A DNA stretch of 64,000 nt from an uncultured Prevotella sp. (GTDB taxonomy: Bacteria; Bacteroidota; Bacteroidia; Bacteroidales; Bacteroidaceae): positions 62,001 to 126,000 of the forward strand of contig CALUFM010000001.1 of NCBI GenBank assembly GCA_944319935.1, given 5' to 3'. How positions within the stretch are numbered: position 1 is the stretch's first letter; every line of letters starts with the position of its first letter. Shown here piece after piece: positions 60,200 through 64,000 of the stretch. A program made the translations under genes and the position numbers. The notes beneath the pieces are model-generated. The model was not told where the DNA came from. It did no database searches and saw only the letters and a list, made by a program, of their open reading frames with translations.

Positions 60200-60361
60200 T
60201 TATTGCCTGAAAAAGAAGAAATACAATGCCACAAGTATTGCTACCAATATTGCGAAAAGAAGCGATTTCATCAAGCACCCTGCAACCTTTTTTAATATAA
60301 TGACAGCGACAATAATTGCTATTATACAAAAAACATAATATGCAAAATCTCCCATTTCCAT
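60200..60361 (-). CDS. 53-residue two-helix membrane protein
   Basis: The frame runs from ATG at 60361 to TAA at 60200. It encodes two hydrophobic helices, YYVFCIIAIIVAVIIL and LLFAILVAILVALYFFFF, separated by the short basic/polar loop KKVAGCLMK and ending RQ. The regular composition and the fit between rluA (38 bases) and menF (45 bases) on the same strand suggest a real gene, cotranscribed with the men cluster. A second ATG two codons on (60355) is also possible. I do not recognise a family. It may be an inner-membrane subunit or small regulator; no function is proposed. Confidence 0.65.
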   Translation of the reverse strand: MEMGDFAYYVFCIIAIIVAVIILKKVAGCLMKSLLFAILVAILVALYFFFFRQ

Positions 60362-60399
60362 TATCTTTTAACACAAAAAATTAGAATCGTACTTGCTGT

Positions 60400-61299
60400 T
60401 TATCTGAACAGGCTTTTAAAAGCTGATGGTATAGGCGTTTCAAACTCCATCCGTTCCCCTGTAACAGGATGATAAAAACAAAGCATATATGCATGCAAAC
60501 ACAGACGGTTGAGAGGGTTGTCCCCATTACCGTATTTGACATCACCGCAAACAGGATGCCCCATGTCGGCTGAATGTACACGAATCTGATTCTTGCGTCC
60601 GGTCTCAAGGCGATATTCTACGAGGCTGTACTCTGTCGTACGCGCCAAAGTATGAAAATGCGTCACTGCATATTTTCCGCCATTGTCAACAGGCGAAGAA
60701 TATGTAATATAAGCTTTGTTGTCCTTTAACCAGTTGGCTATCGTACCTCCATCCTCTTCCATTTCGCCACTGACAACTGCAACGTAACGACGGTCGTAAA
60801 CAATGTCATGCCAATTGTGTTCCAAGACTTGTTCCACTTCAATGTCTTTCGCATAGACCATGAGACCGCTCGTGTCGCGGTCAAGCCTATGGACAACATG
60901 CGCCGTGCAACGCTGATGGCTTTTGTGAAAATAATCGTCAAGCACAGACTTGACGTTCAGCGAGCTGTGCCCTGCCGCCATAGACAATATCCCGACATTT
61001 TTCTCTACTACGATTATAAATTTATCTTCATAAACAATCTTGACATAGCGGCTTTTCAATTGCATGTCGTCACGCTTGCTCTTGCTTACCGCCACTTTCA
61101 TGCCAGGCTTCAATGGAAAATCGAATTGAGTAACGAACTTTCCGTCAACCTTAATCCCCCTACCACGCAACGTAGCCTTTATCTTCGTACGGCTTTCATG
61201 CTTGACATTTTCAAGCAAGAACTCCAATAAGGGCTTTTCCTCTGCAACTTGCAGGTACAGATAATCATTTTGCCTTTTGCTGTCAAATCTTTTCATCAT
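60400..61299 (-). CDS. RluA-family pseudouridine synthase
   Basis: The 299-residue enzyme isomerises uridine to pseudouridine in rRNA or tRNA. It has an N-terminal S4-like RNA-binding part (KIKATLRGRGIKVDGKFV) and the catalytic domain with the conserved Asp in VVHRLDRDTSGLMVYAKD near residue 140, followed by YRLETGRKNQIRVHSADMGHP, the second family motif. The exact target base cannot be read; RluD- or RluC-like enzymes are candidates. It lies 14 bases after the cupin gene and upstream of the small membrane protein in a minus-strand run. Confidence 0.92.
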   Translation of the reverse strand: MMKRFDSKRQNDYLYLQVAEEKPLLEFLLENVKHESRTKIKATLRGRGIKVDGKFVTQFDFPLKPGMKVAVSKSKRDDMQLKSRYVKIVYEDKFIIVVEKNVGILSMAAGHSSLNVKSVLDDYFHKSHQRCTAHVVHRLDRDTSGLMVYAKDIEVEQVLEHNWHDIVYDRRYVAVVSGEMEEDGGTIANWLKDNKAYITYSSPVDNGGKYAVTHFHTLARTTEYSLVEYRLETGRKNQIRVHSADMGHPVCGDVKYGNGDNPLNRLCLHAYMLCFYHPVTGERMEFETPIPSAFKSLFR

Positions 61300-61313
61300 G
61301 CCAGTATTGCGAT

Positions 61314-61655
61314 TCAGCGTTCAACATGATGTTCTGGTACAATGGCCAGGTAGCGGAGGTCGCGACCTGTATTGTTTTCCATATAATGAGAATGTCCCTC
61401 AGGGCAGTAATGCACTTGGCCTTCTCGCACAATTTCAACTGTTCCGTCATAATGGAACGTGGCCTCCCCGCTTATCACATATACTATTTCGCAGTTGCCT
61501 TCATGCTTATGCAAACCGCTTGACGCCCCTGGGCGCAAACAGCTAAGCATAATCTTACTCTTGCCATCCTGAAAGTTGCGGGTGAGCAATTCACCTTGCC
61601 CACCCTTAAAGTTCATAATGCGTTCTTCTTTTATGTTATCGAAATCTATCACCAT
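61314..61655 (-). CDS. Cupin domain protein
   Basis: The 113-residue protein is a single cupin barrel. The metal-binding motif 1 is GLHKHEGNCEIVYVISGEA and motif 2 is HYCPEGHSHYMENNTG, with His, His, Glu and a final His in place. It lies between ykvA (5 bases) and rluA (14 bases) on the same strand. Small cupins of this type may bind a metabolite or act as isomerases; the function cannot be told. Confidence 0.85.
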   Translation of the reverse strand: MVIDFDNIKEERIMNFKGGQGELLTRNFQDGKSKIMLSCLRPGASSGLHKHEGNCEIVYVISGEATFHYDGTVEIVREGQVHYCPEGHSHYMENNTGRDLRYLAIVPEHHVER

Positions 61656-61660
61656 AAATC

Positions 61661-62059
61661 TTATTGCTGTTTTTCTTTTTCCAACAATGTGTCTATTTCT
61701 GCAATCTCATCCTCGTCGAACCATTTGTGCAATTTCGCCTTTGCCTTTTCTTTCACGTCTTCAGACACGTTGCCCCAAACCTTGTTTAAGACATACACCA
61801 AGACGGCGAGGTCGTCGCCAAGCCCCGCAATCGGTATGGCGTCAGGTATAACGTCAAGGGGACTGATGAGATACCCCAACGCCCCTATTATTATGGCCTT
61901 GTCCTTTACTGAGATTTTTTCACTTTGGAGCGTGTAATACAAGATAAAAGCCGCGTAGACCAATTTTGCTCCAGCCCGCTTTGCTATCCGTGAAATCTTT
62001 TCAATAAAATCACTTGCAGTGAATTTATTGGAATATGACATGAAATCAGGTAAATTCAT
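61661..62059 (-). CDS. YkvA-family (DUF1232) membrane protein
   Basis: The 132-residue protein has the DUF1232 core at about residues 50-90, with ALGYLISPLDVIPDAIPIAG, a hydrophobic segment starting near residue 60, and a second short hydrophobic part in DLAVLVYVLNKVWG. The C-terminus is charged and contains HKWFDEDEIAEIDTLL. The family is widespread and of unknown function. It is the first gene of the cupin-rluA-men run and is divergent from the 62.2-kb gene. Confidence 0.88.
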   Translation of the reverse strand: MNLPDFMSYSNKFTASDFIEKISRIAKRAGAKLVYAAFILYYTLQSEKISVKDKAIIIGALGYLISPLDVIPDAIPIAGLGDDLAVLVYVLNKVWGNVSEDVKEKAKAKLHKWFDEDEIAEIDTLLEKEKQQ

Positions 62060-62126
62060 ATTCGAGTTTTTAATGTTCTAAGAATCGGTACAAAAGTAAC
62101 AATTATTTTCATTACATCCAAATTTA

Positions 62127-62158
62127 TTTGGCATTTAGCATTTATTGCATTATCTTTG
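62127..62158 (+). promoter_or_regulatory. Promoter for the 62.2-kb membrane protein gene
   Basis: TTTG at 62127-62130 and TATCTTTG at 62151-62158 are 20 bases apart. The leader before the ATG at 62196 is about 33 bases. Confidence 0.72.
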
Positions 62159-62195
62159 TCAGGCATATCTTTTTTAAACGATTAAATTATTCCTC

Positions 62196-62588
62196 ATGCC
62201 CGCAAAATATTTAACCGATTGGGAACATTCAATAAAAAACAAGATTGAAAGGAACAAAGAGTGTCCGTCATTCCCACACGCTGAAGATTACGGCATCACA
62301 GATAAGGAAGCCGAAGATTACATATACGACAAACAACGCATCCTTGACAGAGCCGAAGAACGTCAAAAAAAGTTTGTGGTTCCAGGCATAATACTTGTCA
62401 TGCCTGTGATAATACTTTCAGGTTTCGGCAATAGCACAACGATATTGTTCATCGGAGTGGCACTCGGCATAGTCTTCACCATGCTTTATTTTGTCATAAT
62501 GAACGCCTTGGACAAAAGCCAGCTAAAAAAACTCCACGACGAAAAGATTGAAAGATACATCAACGCCGTTGAAAGATTCTCTGAATAA
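62196..62588 (+). CDS. Two-helix membrane protein of unknown function
   Basis: The 130-residue protein has a charged N-terminal cytosolic part of about 60 residues (KYLTDWEHSIKNKIERNKEC, then KEAEDYIYDKQRILDRAEER), two membrane helices at about residues 63-80 and 85-103 (VVPGIILVMPVIILSGF, ILFIGVALGIVFTMLYFVI), and a C-terminal amphipathic helix (LKKLHDEKIERYINAVERF). No family is recognised. It has a well-formed promoter and a normal coding look, so it is very likely expressed. It converges with the YihY gene 41 bases away. Confidence 0.78.
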   Translation: MPAKYLTDWEHSIKNKIERNKECPSFPHAEDYGITDKEAEDYIYDKQRILDRAEERQKKFVVPGIILVMPVIILSGFGNSTTILFIGVALGIVFTMLYFVIMNALDKSQLKKLHDEKIERYINAVERFSE

Positions 62589-62629
62589 TTGGTCGCCTGC
62601 TCGTATAAAAAATATAATTTAGTGCTTTG

Positions 62630-63949
62630 TCAGACATCTTTAAGCAAGATGCCGCGTTGGCTGTCAAGATAAGCCGAGCGCGCCTTAATTATATGCCTCC
62701 AATTGTCAGAGTCGAGCATGTGCATGTCCAGTTCCATCGTCCATTTCCCCTGCGACTCAAGCCGGTCTATAAGCAAGCCGACACTCAAGCGCGATGTCGG
62801 CTCGGCTGGTTGGAAACATCCCTCCTCGCCTTTTTCGTCACCATTGACCTCTATTATCACATGCACCCGCATCAGTTCATACAGCAAGTCATTTACAATC
62901 CTGACCGGAATGCCCGTTTCAAGTTTCAGGTCGAGAGCCGTATAAGGTTTGCCCCCTTGCTCAAAACGCTTGCAAACCTTACTTGCCAATATCACACACA
63001 ACATCAGGCGATAACGATGACTTATGTCTTCCGTCTGGGCGCGGAAAGCATAATCTTCAAGGTTCTGGCTGGTATAACACAGCTCCGCGCCAAACAAGCA
63101 TATAGTCCATGAAATCTGAACCCACAACATGAAAAGAGGCAACGCTGCGAACGAACCGTAAATCGCATTGTAACTGCTGACCCAAATCTGAGAATGGATG
63201 TAGAACAGTTGGACAATCTGCATGGCTACACCTGCAAGTATGCCTGGGACAATGGCGCAACTGAACTTCACTTTTGTATTCGGCATGAAGACATAAAGAG
63301 CCACAAACACAGCCGACATGAACAAATAAGGTAATAGCGCAATAAAGAAACGCATCACCGGCGCAAGCAGCACATATCCCTCAATATTGTCAGACACGGT
63401 GGCAATGAATATCGAGAAACCTGAAGTTATGACGATTATTATAGGCACCAATAGGAACATTGCCATATAGTCGGTTATCGTCCTGAAAAGGCTTCGCGGC
63501 TTTTTCACCTGCCATATATAATTGAATGTCTGCTCGATGTTGTTGATAAGCATAATCACGGTCCACAGCATGAACACCAAGCCGACACCAAGGAAGATGC
63601 CGCTCTTGGTATGAACCAGGTAAGAATTGACAAAGCCTATTATAATCTCGGCGGCCTGAGGCTGACTCGCCAATGCCTCACGAAACCATTCTTCTATATA
63701 CTTATTATAACCGAACCCCCTGGCCACAGCGAAAACAACAGCCATAATCGGCACTATCGCAAGAAGCGTTGAATACGTGAGGGCCGAGGCGGAATTCACC
63801 ATACGCTTTGTCGTGGAACGTTCCACCGCAAGCAAAAGCTTCTTCACAATGCCGTAAATGAAATACAGCCAAGGCTTGACATCTTCACGCTTTACATGCC
63901 AGATGCCGACTTGGACAAAATGAATTATCTTTTGTATTTGCTTTTTCAT
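62630..63949 (-). CDS. YihY/BrkB-family inner-membrane protein
   Basis: The 439-residue protein has six membrane helices in the YihY/virulence factor BrkB domain (about residues 45-310). Conserved segments are SASALTYSTLLAIVPIMAVV near the start and YNAIYGSFAALPLFMLWVQ, WTICLFGAELCY near the end of the domain. A C-terminal cytosolic part of about 115 residues resembles a winged helix (YTALDLKLETGIPVRIVNDL). Despite old annotations as ribonuclease BN, the family has no proven RNase activity; function unknown. The ATG at 63949 (MKKQIQKIIHFVQ) is preferred over an upstream in-frame start at 63988. Confidence 0.88.
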   Translation of the reverse strand: MKKQIQKIIHFVQVGIWHVKREDVKPWLYFIYGIVKKLLLAVERSTTKRMVNSASALTYSTLLAIVPIMAVVFAVARGFGYNKYIEEWFREALASQPQAAEIIIGFVNSYLVHTKSGIFLGVGLVFMLWTVIMLINNIEQTFNYIWQVKKPRSLFRTITDYMAMFLLVPIIIVITSGFSIFIATVSDNIEGYVLLAPVMRFFIALLPYLFMSAVFVALYVFMPNTKVKFSCAIVPGILAGVAMQIVQLFYIHSQIWVSSYNAIYGSFAALPLFMLWVQISWTICLFGAELCYTSQNLEDYAFRAQTEDISHRYRLMLCVILASKVCKRFEQGGKPYTALDLKLETGIPVRIVNDLLYELMRVHVIIEVNGDEKGEEGCFQPAEPTSRLSVGLLIDRLESQGKWTMELDMHMLDSDNWRHIIKARSAYLDSQRGILLKDV

Positions 63950-64000
63950 GGACGTCCGTAAAAAACAAGCCAGGCTTTCGCGCGGCATTAAACATGGGCG

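Noticed and set aside
60177..60374. 65-codon minus-strand frame overlapping the 53-residue gene
   Set aside because: It uses another frame of the same strand and is Cys-rich and irregular; the 53-residue frame explains the sequence better.

Overview
The window looks like chromosomal DNA of a member of the Bacteroidales. The evidence is the gene content (Bat aerotolerance operon, HU-CCDC81/SPOR protein, DUF4738 lipoprotein, DUF2027-Smr protein, short RpoD of about 290 residues, glucosaminidase-LysM protein) and the promoters: many genes are preceded by the Bacteroidetes -7 box TAnnTTTG, several with TTTG or TTG about 19-20 bases further upstream. The AAAAGGC/GCCTTTT palindromic spacers remind me of Prevotellaceae genomes, but that family assignment is from memory and is not proven here.

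Layout. 1-5.4 kb: a truncated zinc alcohol dehydrogenase, a small thioesterase, a secreted glucosaminidase with LysM domains and a UvrA protein. 5.4-9.5 kb: tRNA-Gly(CCC) and tRNA-Thr(CGT), dnaB, ispE and the primary sigma factor gene. 9.6-15.8 kb: an HhH-containing outer-membrane barrel protein, a Crp/Fnr-type regulator, lepA, a small lipoprotein, a TSCPD protein and yebC. 15.8-22.3 kb: pheT and a three-gene aromatic 2-oxoacid module (iorA, iorB, aminotransferase). 22.4-28.7 kb: DUF4861 protein, DPP-IV-like peptidase, YhcC-like radical SAM protein and DUF389 membrane protein. 29-32.2 kb: nadE and a DUF2027-Smr protein. 32.4-42.7 kb: one long minus-strand run moxR, DUF58, BatD-like gene, batA, batB, batC, a fused batD-batE, PAP2 phosphatase and queA. 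43.5-50 kb: rfbC-ugd-lipoprotein for nucleotide-sugar supply, facing an HU/SPOR plus FHA pair and rpsA. 50-54.1 kb: a FAD oxidoreductase and the bifunctional thrA. 54.5-62 kb: menaquinone cluster menF-D-B-C-E preceded by a 53-residue membrane protein, an RluA-family enzyme, a cupin and a YkvA protein. 62-64 kb: an unknown two-helix membrane protein and a YihY-type membrane protein.

Most of this is ordinary core genome. I see no insertion sequence, phage, CRISPR array or defence island. The unexplained material is mainly between genes: a dispersed family of palindromic spacer repeats (six sites), a hairpin after dnaB that copies the anticodon arm of the neighbouring tRNA-Gly with the anticodon inverted, and a 163-base element with inverted ends next to queA. 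The clearest coding oddities are the in-frame batD-batE fusion, an IorA without its ferredoxin tail, a UvrA lacking half of its first zinc module, and a 53-residue membrane protein that is easy to miss.
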